Source of the DNA: Sphingomonas pituitosa NBRC 102491
GTDB taxonomy: Bacteria > Pseudomonadota > Alphaproteobacteria > Sphingomonadales > Sphingomonadaceae
Direction of reading: 5' to 3'
NCBI RefSeq assembly: GCF_001598435.1
Contig: NZ_BCYY01000002.1
Coordinates: 186,001 to 250,000 of the forward strand
DNA length: 64,000 nucleotides
The notes under the pieces are model-generated. The model saw only the letters and a list, made by a program, of their open reading frames with translations. It searched no databases and was not told where the DNA came from. How positions within the stretch are numbered: position 1 is the stretch's first letter; each line of letters starts with the position of its first letter. This document shows positions 27,831 through 38,154 of this stretch, piece after piece. Position numbers and translations under genes: made by a program.

Positions 27831-29056
27831 CGGTCGCACTCCCCGAACACGATGTCCATCGCACCCAGAATGGCGGTGATGTCGGCGAGCATGTGGCCGC
27901 GGGACATGAAGTCCATCGCCTGCAGGTGGCTGAACGCGGTCGGGCGCACCTTGCAGCGATACGGCTTGTTGGTGCCGTCGCTCACCAGATACACGCCGAA
28001 CTCGCCCTTGGGGCTTTCGGTCGCGACATACACTTCGCCCGCCGGCACGTGATAGCCTTCGGTGAAGAGCTTGAAGTGATGGATCAGCGCTTCCATCGAC
28101 TGCTTCATCTCGCCGCGCTTCGGCGCACCGACCTTGCGGTCGAGCGTCAGGACCGGGCCTTCCGGCATGTCCTGGATGCACTGCTTGATGATGCGGGCCG
28201 ACTGATAGACTTCCTCGACGCGGACCATGAAGCGATCATAGCAATCGCCGCGGGTGCCGACCGGGATCTCGAAGTCGACGCGGTCGTACACGTCATAGGG
28301 CTGCGAACGGCGGATATCCCAGGGGATGCCGGCGGCGCGGATCATCGGGCCGGAGAAGCCCCACTTGATCGCGTCCTCGCGGCTCACCGTCGCGATGTCG
28401 ACGTTGCGCTGCTTGAAGATGCGGTTCTCGGCGACGAGGCTGATCGCGTCGCCGAACAGCCGCGGCAGGCGCGTGTCGAGCCATTCCGCGATGTCGTTCA
28501 GCAGCTTGACCGGCACGTCCTGGCGAACCCCGCCGACGCGGTAATAGTTCGAGTGCATGCGCGCACCCGAAGCCCGCTCGAAGAAGTTCAGGCAGTCCTC
28601 GCGGATCTCGAACATCCACAGGTTCGGCGTCATCGCGCCGACGTCCATCACATGGCTGCCGAGGTTCAGCATGTGGTTGCAGATGCGGGTCAGCTCGGCG
28701 AACAGCACGCGGAGATACTGGCCGCGCAGCGGCACCTCGAGATCGAGCAGCTTTTCGACCGCGAGCACATAGCTGTGCTCCATCGCCAGCGGCGAGCAGT
28801 AATCGAAGCGATCGAAGTACGGCAGCGCCTGGGTGTAGGTCTTGTACTCGATCAGCTTTTCGGTGCCGCGGTGGAGCAGGCCGACATGCGGATCGATGCG
28901 CTCGATGATCTCGCCGTCCAGTTCGGTGACGAGACGGAGCACGCCGTGCGCCGCGGGGTGCTGCGGGCCGAAGTTGATCGTGTAGTTCGCGATCGAGGTA
29001 TCGCCCGTCGCCGGGTCGATGTCGCGCTCCATGATCTTGGCTACGGTATCGGTCAT
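27827..29056 (-). CDS. nuoD: NADH-quinone oxidoreductase subunit D
   Basis: This 409-residue 49-kDa-type subunit forms the quinone site with Nuo[17 protein letters not shown] near residues 28-43 holds the conserved His at the quinone head group. The family end ([12 protein letters not shown]) is intact. Its ATG overlaps the nuoC stop by four bases (ATGA). Confidence 0.97.
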   Translation of the reverse strand: MTDTVAKIMERDIDPATGDTSIANYTINFGPQHPAAHGVLRLVTELDGEIIERIDPHVGLLHRGTEKLIEYKTYTQALPYFDRFDYCSPLAMEHSYVLAVEKLLDLEVPLRGQYLRVLFAELTRICNHMLNLGSHVMDVGAMTPNLWMFEIREDCLNFFERASGARMHSNYYRVGGVRQDVPVKLLNDIAEWLDTRLPRLFGDAISLVAENRIFKQRNVDIATVSREDAIKWGFSGPMIRAAGIPWDIRRSQPYDVYDRVDFEIPVGTRGDCYDRFMVRVEEVYQSARIIKQCIQDMPEGPVLTLDRKVGAPKRGEMKQSMEALIHHFKLFTEGYHVPAGEVYVATESPKGEFGVYLVSDGTNKPYRCKVRPTAFSHLQAMDFMSRGHMLADITAILGAMDIVFGECDR

Positions 29057-29889
29057 TTGTTCTGCCCTTCGCCCTTGGTCGGGACGACGTCCGGATCCTT
29101 GGGCTTCTCGCCGGGCTGGTTGCCCGGGTGCGGCTGGCCGGCACCGGTCTGGGCCGTGCTCTCGGTGGTCTTGCTGTCCTTGCCCTGCGCAGGCTGGCTA
29201 GCGGCGGGCGCGGAGTCGGCCTTGGCGACCTGCGCGGCGGTAGCCGGCGTCGGCGCGCCCTTGGCTTCCGGCTGCGGCGCCTTCTCGTCGCCGGGGAGGA
29301 CGTATTTGGCGCCTTCCCACGGGCTCATGAAGTCGAAGTTGCGGAAGTCCTGGGCCAGGCTGACCGGCTCATAGACCACGCGCTTCGCCTCTTCCGAGTA
29401 GCGCACTTCGACATACCCGGTCATCGGGAAGTCCTTGCGCAGCGGATGGCCCTGGAAACCGTAATCGGTCAGGATGCGGCGGAGGTCGTCATTGCCCTCG
29501 AACAGCACGCCGTACATGTCGTACGTCTCGCGCTCGAGCCAGCCGGCGACCGGCCAGATGCCCGTCACGCTCGGCACCGGCTTTTCCTCGTCGGTGGTGA
29601 CCCGAACCCGAATGCGGTGGTTCCGGGTGAACGAGAGCAGCTGATAGACCACGTCGAAACGCTCGGCGCGCTCCGGATAGTCGACACCGGCGATCTCGCT
29701 GAGCTGCTGATATTCCAGGCCCGGCGTGTCGCGCAGCGCGAGCATCGCGTCGCACAGCTTCTCGCGGACGACGGTGAGCGAAACCTCGCCCACGGCATCC
29801 TTCGCCTCGACCAGCAGGTCACCGAGCGCAGCCGTGGCCGCCTCGATCACGCCGTCGTTCGCGGCATAGCGGGGAGCCGGCGCCCTCAC
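29053..29889 (-). CDS. nuoC: NADH-quinone oxidoreductase subunit C with disordered C-terminal tail
   Basis: This 278-residue 30-kDa-type subunit links the peripheral arm around NuoD. The family core ends near residue 200, with the signature [20 protein letters not shown] and [19 protein letters not shown] in the middle. The last ~75 residues are Pro/Ala/Lys/Gln-rich and look disordered. The start is GTG at 29889, overlapping the nuoB TGA by four bases. Confidence 0.96.
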   Translation of the reverse strand: MRAPAPRYAANDGVIEAATAALGDLLVEAKDAVGEVSLTVVREKLCDAMLALRDTPGLEYQQLSEIAGVDYPERAERFDVVYQLLSFTRNHRIRVRVTTDEEKPVPSVTGIWPVAGWLERETYDMYGVLFEGNDDLRRILTDYGFQGHPLRKDFPMTGYVEVRYSEEAKRVVYEPVSLAQDFRNFDFMSPWEGAKYVLPGDEKAPQPEAKGAPTPATAAQVAKADSAPAASQPAQGKDSKTTESTAQTGAGQPHPGNQPGEKPKDPDVVPTKGEGQNK

Positions 29890-30425
29890 CGGTCCAGGCT
29901 CCCGATGCGACGGATCTTCCGCTGCAGCTGCATCACGCCGTAGAGCAACGCCTCGGCGGTAGGCGGGCAGCCGGGAACATAGATGTCCACGGGCACCACG
30001 CGGTCGCAGCCGCGCACGACGCTGTAGCTATAGTGGTAATAGCCGCCGCCATTGGCGCAGCTGCCCATCGAAATCACGTATTTCGGCTCGGACATCTGGT
30101 CATAGACCCGGCGCAGCGCCGGGGCCATCTTGTTGCAGAGCGTACCCGCGACGATCATCACGTCCGACTGGCGCGGGGATGCGCGCGGCGCGGCACCGAA
30201 CCGCTCCATGTCGTAGCGCGGCATGTTGACGTGGATCATCTCCACCGCGCAGCACGCGAGACCGAAGGTCATCCACCACAGCGATCCGGTACGGGCCCAC
30301 TGGAACAGCTCCTCGGTGGAGGTGACCAGGAATCCCTTGTCCGAAATCTCGGCGTTGATGTCGTTCAGGAAGCCGACGTCCGGGAGCGTACCGGCCGGAG
30401 GCGGCGCCGAAAGCTCTACTCCCAT
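29886..30425 (-). CDS. nuoB: NADH-quinone oxidoreductase subunit B
   Basis: This 179-residue subunit carries 4Fe-4S cluster N2, the last electron carrier before quinone. The tandem cysteines ([10 protein letters not shown]), the third ligand in [16 protein letters not shown] and the fourth in [11 protein letters not shown] are all present. The start is the ATG at 30425 ([12 protein letters not shown]), overlapping the end of nuoA by 10 bp. Confidence 0.97.
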   Translation of the reverse strand: MGVELSAPPPAGTLPDVGFLNDINAEISDKGFLVTSTEELFQWARTGSLWWMTFGLACCAVEMIHVNMPRYDMERFGAAPRASPRQSDVMIVAGTLCNKMAPALRRVYDQMSEPKYVISMGSCANGGGYYHYSYSVVRGCDRVVPVDIYVPGCPPTAEALLYGVMQLQRKIRRIGSLDR

Positions 30426-30790
30426 TCCAGGGCTCCCTTCTTCCACGCATAAACAAGGCCGAGCGCCAGCTCGGCGACAAAGATCATCATCGAAATCCAG
30501 GCGGTCCAGCCGAGGGTGAACACGCTCACCGCCCAGGGGTAGAGGAACGCTGCCTCGAGATCGAACACGATGAACAGGATGGCGACGAGGTAGAAGCGCA
30601 CGTCGAACTGGCTGCGCGAATCCTCGAAGGCGGGGAAGCCGCACTCATATTCGGTGAGCTTTTCCGGCGACGGCTTGTTCGTGCCGGTGAGGCGCGACAC
30701 GAGCATCGGCAGGAACACGAACGTGCCCGAGAGCAACAGGGCGATCCCGAGGAATATCAGGATCGGCAGATATTGTGACAGGTCGACCAA
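30416..30790 (-). CDS. nuoA: NADH-quinone oxidoreductase subunit A
   Basis: This 124-residue, three-helix membrane subunit has the conserved [20 protein letters not shown] loop with the Cys that marks the active/deactive transition in mitochondrial homologues. The start is taken as TTG at 30790 (encoding [13 protein letters not shown]), preceded by GAGAAGG, because the residues further upstream are basic, shadow-like and not found in the family. It is the first gene of the nuo operon; its promoter must lie in 30791-30919, where I see no convincing boxes. Confidence 0.93.
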   Translation of the reverse strand: MVDLSQYLPILIFLGIALLLSGTFVFLPMLVSRLTGTNKPSPEKLTEYECGFPAFEDSRSQFDVRFYLVAILFIVFDLEAAFLYPWAVSVFTLGWTAWISMMIFVAELALGLVYAWKKGALEWE

Positions 30791-30919
30791 TGGCCTTCTC
30801 TTCTCGCGACTGCGGAATCTTGAGGGGCTTCTAGGACCATGATCCCAGTGCGGCAAGGCCTGGAACCGGTGAGAATCATTCGCAATTGTTAACGTGTGAT
30901 GACCGGCTGCGCCGCCCCT

Positions 30920-32326
30920 TCATCCAAGCGTATGAATTCGGATCGAATGCGCCGTGCCGTCGATCGTTGCAGGTATGAACAATGCGCCCGGATTTCCCCC
31001 TGGTACAGGCAGCGCGGTGGTGTTCACGATGGTTGCCAGGCGCTGGGCGAGAAACCCCCGCGCGCCCTGCCCTTCCTGGTCGCGGGCGATGATCAGCAGC
31101 TTGGCCGTGTCCGGATCGCCGCCCTGTTCCAGCGCATAGACGGAAACCGGCGCCCCGCGGTGGTCGGTAAGTCCGCAGAGCCCCGCATAATCCTCGACTC
31201 GGGACGAAAGGCCGCGAAACGGGACGACTTCCCGGATCGCTTCCAAGGGCGTCGCGAGAAGGCGCTCCCCGGTGTCAAAGACCAGGAAGGGATTGGTCGA
31301 GCCCCCCTCGCCGCGGGCCGAAGCGATGGATCGGCCGTCGGACTGCGCGGGTTCGCGGCACAGCGCAGCCATCGCCCGGATCGCCGGATCAGCGCGGACC
31401 GCATCCGTGTCGATCACCAGATTCTGCCCCCCCGCCGGATCGGTCGCCGTTCCGCCGAACAAGGTTGCGCGGCCCATCAGCCCCGTCGGCAGCGGCCCGA
31501 GCTTTTCGTCGGCGATCCGGGCCACGCTGCGCACGCTTTCGACATGCCAGCCTACCAGTTGGCCCGGCGCGATCCGCAACAGGATCACGGGGCCCTGCGA
31601 TTCCTCCGCAGTCGCGCCATCCAGCCCCAGCGTCGCCAGCTGGTCGAACACGCGAACGTCGCGACCCAGATAGTTTACCGAGCGCGCCCATCCTGGCGCC
31701 GGCACTGCACAGCGCCGCAGGCTCACGGCGGGCGCCGTGCTTTCCACCAGATGGCTGTCGATGGCGATCTGGACCCCGGCCACCGTGACCAGCACGAACG
31801 GCCGCGCTCGGCCGATCGATGCGCCGTCCTCCGCGCGCCCATCACAGCGGACGAGCGGCAACCCCGGCATCGCGAACAACGCCTCGGGATCCACGATGCC
31901 GACCAGATGCTCCTCGCGGACGAACGCGCGGTCCACGAGACGCGCGGCGCCTGCGGAGTCGACCAGCTCCCGCACCGAAACCACCGGGATTCGGTACAGG
32001 CCGGATACCGTGTCGATGCGCAGTCCGAGCAGCATCTCGTCGCGCCGGAGCACGACCACCGTGCCGCCCGCGCCTGTCGTCTCGGCGAAGCCGAGCAGGA
32101 CGCTGACGTCGATCACCGGGATCACGTCGCCCCGTACCCCGATCGAGCCGATCAGCGCCGGGTGACTACCGAAGCAGGGTCCCAGCCTGGCCGGACACGG
32201 CACCACCTCGCGCACCCAGTCCACCGGCACCGCCAGTTCGATGCCGCAAAGGCGCAGCAGTCCCACATCGATGTGCCGCCGCCCCGCCTCCCCGAGCGGT
32301 GCGGCGAGCTCTGTCACCGCGTTCAT
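30920..32326 (-). CDS. Triple CheW-domain chemotaxis protein
   Basis: This 468-residue protein is built from three CheW-like domains at about residues 18-150, 175-310 and 345-468. Each shows the pattern of a short N-terminal strand, an IREVV-like helix and a central GDVIPVIDVSVLLGF-type strand pair (strongest in domain 1; domain 3 has LATPLEAIREVVPF and RGAPVSVYAL). CheW domains couple chemoreceptors to the CheA kinase, and an array of three could bridge several partners. It starts with ATG 2 bp after the chemoreceptor stop, so the two are one unit. No cheA, cheY, cheB or cheR is in the window. Confidence 0.85.
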   Translation of the reverse strand: MNAVTELAAPLGEAGRRHIDVGLLRLCGIELAVPVDWVREVVPCPARLGPCFGSHPALIGSIGVRGDVIPVIDVSVLLGFAETTGAGGTVVVLRRDEMLLGLRIDTVSGLYRIPVVSVRELVDSAGAARLVDRAFVREEHLVGIVDPEALFAMPGLPLVRCDGRAEDGASIGRARPFVLVTVAGVQIAIDSHLVESTAPAVSLRRCAVPAPGWARSVNYLGRDVRVFDQLATLGLDGATAEESQGPVILLRIAPGQLVGWHVESVRSVARIADEKLGPLPTGLMGRATLFGGTATDPAGGQNLVIDTDAVRADPAIRAMAALCREPAQSDGRSIASARGEGGSTNPFLVFDTGERLLATPLEAIREVVPFRGLSSRVEDYAGLCGLTDHRGAPVSVYALEQGGDPDTAKLLIIARDQEGQGARGFLAQRLATIVNTTALPVPGGNPGALFIPATIDGTAHSIRIHTLG

Positions 32327-32328
32327 GG

Positions 32329-34797
32329 TCAGATGGTGCTGTTGGTGGAGGTCGCAAGTTCGCCGATCATCGTAACCACCTGCCGCGAGGTTTCCCGCTG
32401 GGCGCCGACCGAGTGGGCGATCCCGGAGATCGCGCCGGTGGTCTTGTCGACACAGCCGGCGATCGCCGCGAACGCATCGCGCGCCGAGCGCGAGCGATCG
32501 GTGCCCTGGGCGACACGTTCGGTCGATTCGCCGATCAGGCGGTTGATCTCCTCGGCGGCGGAGGCGCTGCGCTCGGCGAGCTTGCGCACTTCCTCGGCGA
32601 CGATGGAGAAGCCTACGCCATGCTCGCCTGCCCGCGCCGCTTCGATCGCGGCATTGAAGGCAAGCAGGTTGGTCTGGCCGGCAAGGTCGCCGATCACATC
32701 GACGATGCTGGCGATCTTCTTCGACGAAGCCGCCATCAGTTCCATCGACTCGATCGTGCCCTCGATCGCGCTGGTGCCACGATCCGCCGCCGCCTGGGTC
32801 TCGCTGGCAAGCCCCGTCGCGCTGCAAGCGCCTTCGCTGATCGTTCGAATAGCTTCCGAAATATTGCCGACAACTGCCTGCATTTCCTCGGTCTTTGCGG
32901 CGATCTTGCGCTCCAGCATCACCTGGTCGGTGACGTCATAGGCGTATTTGATCACCCGCGAAGGATTGCCCTGCAGATCGAACACCGGCGAATAGCTCGC
33001 CTGGATGAATACGTCGCGATCGTACTTGCCGATGCGATGGAAGCGCCCGGACTGCCCCTCGCCACGGGCCAGCGACCGCCAGAAATCGCCATATTCCTTC
33101 GATTTCAGATGCGCCGGATCCACGAACATCGAATGGTGGCGCCCCTGGATCTCGCGCAGGGTGTAGCCCATGGTCGAGAGGAAGTTCTCGTTCGCGGTGA
33201 GGATTTCGCCTTCAAGGCTGAACTCGATCGTCGCGAGGCTGCGATCAACCGCCTGGGCGCGGCTCTTGGTCTCGATCGCATCCTTCTTCCGCGTGGTGAT
33301 GTCGTGGGCAAACTTCACGACTTTCACGACGTTGCCCAGGCCATCGAAAATCGGGTTGTAGGTTGCGTTCAGCCAGATTTCCTCGCCCGCCTTGTTGCGA
33401 CGACGGAAGTCGCCGGCAATATATTCGCCGTGCGCCAGGTCGGTCCAGAAGCGTGCATATTCCTGCGAGTTTACCAGTTCGGCATCACAGAACATCTTGT
33501 GGTGCTTGCCCACCACGTCGTCGCGCCGATAGCCGGTGGCGCTGAGAAAATTCTCGTTTGCCTCGAGGATCATGCCTTCGGGCGTGAATTCGATCACCGC
33601 CTGCGCGCGGTTGATCGCCGCCACCTTGCCCTCGGCATCGGCGGCGCGCTGGTTCTGCTCGGTGATGTCGTGCGCGTATTTCACCACCTTGATCAGCTTG
33701 CCGTCGGCATCGACGATCGGGTTGTAGGTGGCGCGGATCCATACGCGACGACCGTCCTTGCCGACGCGCGGGAAGACGCCGGCCTGGTACTCGCCGGCCG
33801 ACAGCGCGCGCCAGAAGTTGTTGTAGTCCTCGGTCTTCACATAGTCCGGATCGCAGCAGGTGCGGTGGTGCTTGCCGATCAGTTCGCTGCGCTCATATCC
33901 CATGGTCTGTAGGAACATGTCGTTCGCGGCGACGACATGGCCGCTGGTGTCGAATTCGATGACGGCGGTGGAGCGGTCGATCGCCGCAAGCTTGCCAGCT
34001 GCCTCGGCGCTTTCGAGCTGCGCCTTCGTCACGTCCATCGCGAACTTGACGATCTTCACCGGGAGACCCTGGTGGTCGAGAATGGGATTGTAGGTCGCCT
34101 GGATCCACCGGTCGGTGCCATCCTTCGCCACCCGCTTGTACAGCCCGCCGTCGAACTCGCCACGCCCCAGTCGTTCCCAGAACTGGCGGTAGGCGGGCGA
34201 CCGGGCGTATTCGGCCGTGCAGAAGATGCGATGATGCTGGCCGACGACCTCTTCGGCCTTGTAGCCGAGCAGCTCGCAGAAATTCTCGTTGGCGCCGAGC
34301 ACGCGGCCCGAGAGATCAAACTCGATCATTGCAGTGGCGCGGCTGAACGCATTGAGCACGCTGCGGTTGAGCGCCGCCTCGATCTGTGCGCCGCGCACGT
34401 CGCGGGCGATCAGGATGACGCTCTGAACCTTGCCCTTGGCATCGGTGACCGGCGCATAATGGCCGGCCAGCCAGGCGTCCTTGCCCTCGCAACCGTTGCG
34501 ACGGGCGGTTTCGTCGATCGTCTCGCCTGCGCGCAGCCGCTCCCAGAACGCGGCATATGCGGGGCTGGCAGCGTATTCGGCGTCGCAGAAGAAGCGGTGG
34601 TGCTCGCCGACCACGGTCTCGAGCACGCACCCCATCGCATCCAGGAAGTGCTGGTTGGCCCTGGTCAGCGTACCGTCCGGGCTGAACTCGGCAACCGCGT
34701 AGAGGCGGTCCAGAACGCTGCCGACATCCTGGCAGAACGCTTCGTCCGCCGCGGCGCCGCCTCTCCCGTTGCCCAGGCCCGTCACTTCCATGTTCAT
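32329..34797 (-). CDS. Soluble methyl-accepting chemotaxis protein with five PAS domains
   Basis: This 822-residue receptor starts at the ATG at 34797 ([14 protein letters not shown]). Five PAS domains follow at about residues 30-140, 150-270, 272-392, 394-514 and 516-636, each with an IEF...G.ILxANENF-like core and repeats of GxHHxxFC...EYxxFWxxLxxGE. The C-terminal part (~660-822) has the MCP hairpin ([20 protein letters not shown]). No transmembrane segment is seen, so it should sense a cytoplasmic signal, perhaps redox or oxygen through a PAS cofactor. It precedes the triple CheW gene by 2 bp. The repeats look like successive internal duplications. Confidence 0.93.
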   Translation of the reverse strand: MNMEVTGLGNGRGGAAADEAFCQDVGSVLDRLYAVAEFSPDGTLTRANQHFLDAMGCVLETVVGEHHRFFCDAEYAASPAYAAFWERLRAGETIDETARRNGCEGKDAWLAGHYAPVTDAKGKVQSVILIARDVRGAQIEAALNRSVLNAFSRATAMIEFDLSGRVLGANENFCELLGYKAEEVVGQHHRIFCTAEYARSPAYRQFWERLGRGEFDGGLYKRVAKDGTDRWIQATYNPILDHQGLPVKIVKFAMDVTKAQLESAEAAGKLAAIDRSTAVIEFDTSGHVVAANDMFLQTMGYERSELIGKHHRTCCDPDYVKTEDYNNFWRALSAGEYQAGVFPRVGKDGRRVWIRATYNPIVDADGKLIKVVKYAHDITEQNQRAADAEGKVAAINRAQAVIEFTPEGMILEANENFLSATGYRRDDVVGKHHKMFCDAELVNSQEYARFWTDLAHGEYIAGDFRRRNKAGEEIWLNATYNPIFDGLGNVVKVVKFAHDITTRKKDAIETKSRAQAVDRSLATIEFSLEGEILTANENFLSTMGYTLREIQGRHHSMFVDPAHLKSKEYGDFWRSLARGEGQSGRFHRIGKYDRDVFIQASYSPVFDLQGNPSRVIKYAYDVTDQVMLERKIAAKTEEMQAVVGNISEAIRTISEGACSATGLASETQAAADRGTSAIEGTIESMELMAASSKKIASIVDVIGDLAGQTNLLAFNAAIEAARAGEHGVGFSIVAEEVRKLAERSASAAEEINRLIGESTERVAQGTDRSRSARDAFAAIAGCVDKTTGAISGIAHSVGAQRETSRQVVTMIGELATSTNSTI

Positions 34798-34923
34798 ACG
34801 CCAACCGTCCCAGTTCGCCCGGCCTGATAGCCAATCGCGTTTTTTAGGACTTATAGAAAGCAAACGTCAGGAAATCGGCCGAGATACGGTTAACTTTGGG
34901 GCTCCGTACTCGTACGGACCGCC

Positions 34924-35739
34924 TCAGCGCAGGGCGTTGGCGACCAGCTTGTGGAGCTTGGAATGCAGCCCGTCACTGGCGGCGAGGAACTGGTTGCGCT
35001 GCATCGCCATGTCCTGCCCGCGATAGTCGGTGACGAAGCCACCGGCTTCCTTCACGAGCAACATGCCGGCAGCAACGTCCCACGGCTTCAGGTCCGATTC
35101 CCAATAACCGTCGAACCGGCCCGCCGCGACCCAGGCCAGGTCGAGCGCCGCCGAGCCCAGCCGGCGGATGCCGGCCACTTCCGGGGCGACCGCACCGAAA
35201 ATGCGGCTCCATTCCGCAAAATTGCCATGGCCCATGAACGGGATACCGGTGGCGATCAGCGATTCCGAAAGATCGCGGCGCGCCGATACGCGCAGGCGCT
35301 GGTCCTGCAGCCAGGCGCCGCGGCCCTTTTCGGCCCAGAAGCTCTCGTCGGTCAGCGGCTGGTAGACCAGGCCGTGGGTTATCTCGGGCTTGCCCTGGCT
35401 GCCGTTCGGATCTTCGACCGCGATCACGATCGAGAAATGCGGGATGCCGTGGAGGAAGTTGGTCGTGCCGTCGAGCGGGTCGACGATGAAGCGCGGCTTG
35501 TCGGGATCGCCCGGCAGCTCGCCGCCCTCTTCGGCCAGGATCCGCCAGTCGGGCCGCGCCTTGCGCAGTTCCTCGATCAGCGTCTGCTCGGCGCGCTTGT
35601 CGGCCATGCTCACGAAATCGGCCGGGCCCTTGCGGCTGACCTGCAGGTGCGTGACCTCGTTGAAGTCGCGACGCAGGCGGGGTGCCGCCTTGCGTGCGGC
35701 ACGGTCCATGACGGTGAGAAGGCCGGAATGCGCTGCCAT
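34924..35739 (-). CDS. suhB: Inositol monophosphatase family protein (SuhB-like)
   Basis: This 271-residue Mg-dependent phosphatase of the inositol-monophosphatase family has the metal-binding motifs EEGGE (~67-71), DPLDGTTNFLHGIPHFS (~86-102) and WDVAAGMLLVKEAGG (near 220). Length is normal. It would hydrolyse inositol phosphates or similar sugar phosphates; SuhB homologues also act in rRNA transcription in some bacteria, which cannot be judged here. It lies downstream of the efp terminator on the same strand, so it probably has its own promoter in 35740-35797. Confidence 0.92.
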   Translation of the reverse strand: MAAHSGLLTVMDRAARKAAPRLRRDFNEVTHLQVSRKGPADFVSMADKRAEQTLIEELRKARPDWRILAEEGGELPGDPDKPRFIVDPLDGTTNFLHGIPHFSIVIAVEDPNGSQGKPEITHGLVYQPLTDESFWAEKGRGAWLQDQRLRVSARRDLSESLIATGIPFMGHGNFAEWSRIFGAVAPEVAGIRRLGSAALDLAWVAAGRFDGYWESDLKPWDVAAGMLLVKEAGGFVTDYRGQDMAMQRNQFLAASDGLHSKLHKLVANALR

Positions 35740-35796
35740 ATCAATCTCTCTCCCTGCCGCTGGTGCGGGGGACTAAGGAAGGCCTGACCTGAAAAC

Positions 35797-35830
35797 GGGA
35801 AAAGGGGACGCAGGCCTGCCGTCCCCTTCC
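35797..35830 (-). terminator. Rho-independent terminator downstream of efp
   Basis: Read on the minus strand, GGGGACG (35826-35820) and CGTCCCC (35810-35804) form a GC stem around a CAGGCCTG core, followed directly by TTTTCCCGTTTT. It starts about 30 bp after the efp stop. The sequence is nearly symmetrical and could also act weakly on the plus strand. Confidence 0.85.
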
Positions 35831-35859
35831 CTAGCATTGGTTCGGCCGAAGCCGGCAGA

Positions 35860-36423
35860 TCAGTCCGCGCGGCGGACGTAGGTCTGCTCGTACACGTCGA
35901 CGACGATGCGCGTGCCGCTGCCGATATGCGGCGGCACCATCACGCGCACGCCATTGTCGAGCACGGCGGGCTTGTACGAGGAGGAAGCCGTCTGGCCCTT
36001 CACCACCGCGTCGGCCTCGACGATCGTCGCTTCGATCGTGTCGGGCAGCTGGACGCTGATCGCCTCTTCGTCATAAAGTTCCATCACCACGTCCATGCCG
36101 TCCTGCAGGAAGGCAGCGGCCTCGCCGAGCAGGTCGCGCGGCAGCGTGGTCTGGTCATAGGTTTCCTTGTCCATGAACACGAGCATGTCGCCTTCCGGAT
36201 ACAGGAACTGGAAATCCTTGGTGTCGAGGCGCACGCGCTCCACGGTCTCGGCCGAGCGGAAGCGGACGTTGTTCTTGCGGCCGTCGCGCAGGTTCTTGAG
36301 TTCGACCTGCATATAGGCACCGCCCTTGCCGGGCTGGGTGTGCTGAATCTTGACGGCGCGCCAGATGCCGCCCTCATATTCGATGATGTTGCCGGGACGG
36401 ATGTCCACGCCGCTGATCTTCAT
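35860..36423 (-). CDS. efp: Elongation factor P
   Basis: This 187-residue translation factor relieves ribosome stalling at polyproline. The three OB-like domains are complete (KOW-like N-terminus [19 protein letters not shown], and C-terminal [20 protein letters not shown]). The loop QPGKGGAY places Lys33 at the tip that is modified in many bacteria. The start is the ATG at 36423; the longer open frame upstream is not family-like. It follows the M23 peptidase gene by 40 bp and ends in a clear terminator. Confidence 0.97.
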   Translation of the reverse strand: MKISGVDIRPGNIIEYEGGIWRAVKIQHTQPGKGGAYMQVELKNLRDGRKNNVRFRSAETVERVRLDTKDFQFLYPEGDMLVFMDKETYDQTTLPRDLLGEAAAFLQDGMDVVMELYDEEAISVQLPDTIEATIVEADAVVKGQTASSSYKPAVLDNGVRVMVPPHIGSGTRIVVDVYEQTYVRRAD

Positions 36424-36463
36424 GGATCGTGCCTGTATGTGAGAAAGAGCCGAGCGGGGCCCT

Positions 36464-37042
36464 TTAGCTCCCGATGGGCTTTCCCGCAAGCAGCGGATAG
36501 GGATCAACGTTGGCGCCCTCCCACCAGCGCTCGCCGGTTGCCATCCGCTTCACCTCGAAATGGAGGTGCGGCGCCCCGCCATCGGCGCTGCCGCTGGCGC
36601 CCACCGTAGCGATCGGCTGGCCCTGGCGGACGGTCGCGCCCTCGGGCACGCCGACGGTATCGAGATGGGCGTAATAGTGCACCGTCCCGCCATCGGACGT
36701 TCGGACGTACAAGGTGTGGCCGCCGAGATCGCTCTCGAACTGCTTCTCGACTGTGCCGGCGGCGGCAGCCAGCACCGGCGTGCCCTTGGGCGCGAGAATG
36801 TCGATCGCGTGATGTTCGCGCTCGCCCTCGCCGCGCGGCTCGCCCCAGTTGCTGCGCAGCGCGGAGGCGGGAACGCCCTGGACGGGAATGACCAGCCCGG
36901 TGGCGGAAGGCGGCGATGCCGGCGGCGGGCCGACACCCTCGACTCGCAGCGCCTGGCCGGCCGGCAGGAACCGAACGCGCGACACGAGCAGCGCCAAGAG
37001 TGCCACCACGACCAGCCCTGCGATCAGGCCCGTGCGCCGCAT
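36464..37042 (-). CDS. M23 family metallopeptidase (cell-wall endopeptidase)
   Basis: This 192-residue protein has an N-terminal membrane anchor or signal (residues ~5-26, [19 protein letters not shown]) and a LytM/M23 domain. The zinc-binding residues are seen in [15 protein letters not shown] (His and Asp) and [12 protein letters not shown] (HxH), with YYAHLDTVG between them, so the enzyme looks active, unlike degenerate LytM activators. It would cut peptidoglycan cross-links in the periplasm. It lies 4 bp after the L,D-transpeptidase gene, forming a small cell-wall unit. Confidence 0.92.
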   Translation of the reverse strand: MRRTGLIAGLVVVALLALLVSRVRFLPAGQALRVEGVGPPPASPPSATGLVIPVQGVPASALRSNWGEPRGEGEREHHAIDILAPKGTPVLAAAAGTVEKQFESDLGGHTLYVRTSDGGTVHYYAHLDTVGVPEGATVRQGQPIATVGASGSADGGAPHLHFEVKRMATGERWWEGANVDPYPLLAGKPIGS

Positions 37043-37046
37043 GCGG

Positions 37047-38039
37047 CTATTCCTGGAAGACCGCCGGGGTGCCCGGCTTCACCATCAGCGCGACCCGCGC
37101 GGCGTCCCAGTTGGTCAGCCGGATGCAGCCATGGCTTTCGGTGCGGCCGATCGTCTGCGGCTCCGGCGTGCCGTGGATGCCGTAATGATCCTTGGACAGA
37201 TCGATCCAGACGACGCCGACCGGACCGTTCGGCCCCGGCGGCAGCATCGCCGGGTCATCGCCCTTCTTGGCGTCCCAGAACAGCTTGGGGTTGAAGTGGA
37301 ACTTGGGGTTGGTATCAACCCCGTAGATTTTCCACCGGCCGATGGGCAACGGGTCATGCGCGCTGCCCATCGTGGCGCTGAACTGTGCGACCAGCCGGTT
37401 GCCGCTGCCATAGACCTTCAGCACGCCCTCCGACTTGTCGACCACGAGATGATCGGCCTGGGGCTGGCGGGGATCGACGTTGAGCATGTTCAGTGTCTGA
37501 CGCCATTCGGGCTTCCACGCGGCCGGATAGGCACGCGAGCCGGGCAGCGCGTTGGGCAGCCGCAGCATCGTGCCGGTGCCGATCCTGGTCACGCCGGGAT
37601 TGAGCGCGCCGATCACCTCGGGCGTGGTGTGGAACATCTCGGCGAGCTTCTCGGTCGGGTTGCGATAGCCGATCGACGACAGCTTGGCCTGCTGCGTCAG
37701 ATCCTTGGGGATCGGATCGACGAACGGACCGCGCATCGTCTGTGCGCCCACCGCCAGCGTCCGCACCGGGCGCAGCGCACGATACCGGTGGAGCACCGCC
37801 AGCGTCGCCGGATCGATCACCCCGGTAACCTTCAGCCCGCGCGCCTCCTGCAGCCCGCGCACGGCCGCGGTCAGCGACTGGCCGGCGCGCCCGTCGAGGA
37901 TGCCGGGACCGAAGCCGAGATGCTCGAGGATCACCTGCGCGTGGAGGATGTTCAGATCGATCTGCGGCTGGGGAGCAGGCGCCTGGGCCAGCGCAGGCGT
38001 GGCGAGCAGACCGGCAAACAACCCGAAGCATTTCCGCAC
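37047..38039 (-). CDS. L,D-transpeptidase (YkuD) with peptidoglycan-binding domain
   Basis: This 330-residue protein starts with GTG at 38039 (encoding RKCFGLFAGLLATPALAQ, a signal peptide), with GGGAGAG upstream; the open frame further upstream is Arg-rich and not signal-like. An N-terminal peptidoglycan-binding domain (~30-100) and a LysM-like stretch (KLAEMFHTTPEVIGALNPG) precede the YkuD domain. The catalytic motif HGTPEPQTIGRTESHGCIRL places Cys305 at the active site. It makes L,D cross-links or attaches proteins to peptidoglycan. It is divergent from the ion-channel gene and followed by the M23 gene. Confidence 0.93.
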   Translation of the reverse strand: MRKCFGLFAGLLATPALAQAPAPQPQIDLNILHAQVILEHLGFGPGILDGRAGQSLTAAVRGLQEARGLKVTGVIDPATLAVLHRYRALRPVRTLAVGAQTMRGPFVDPIPKDLTQQAKLSSIGYRNPTEKLAEMFHTTPEVIGALNPGVTRIGTGTMLRLPNALPGSRAYPAAWKPEWRQTLNMLNVDPRQPQADHLVVDKSEGVLKVYGSGNRLVAQFSATMGSAHDPLPIGRWKIYGVDTNPKFHFNPKLFWDAKKGDDPAMLPPGPNGPVGVVWIDLSKDHYGIHGTPEPQTIGRTESHGCIRLTNWDAARVALMVKPGTPAVFQE

Positions 38040-38154
38040 ACAGTCTCTCCCGGTCGTTGGTCTCACCCGGGCTAAACGTTCGCATGGCGGATGGGGTTGC
38101 GACTGCGGCAAACCCCGATGGACAAGCGGTGCATCCCGTGCCCTTATCAACGCG

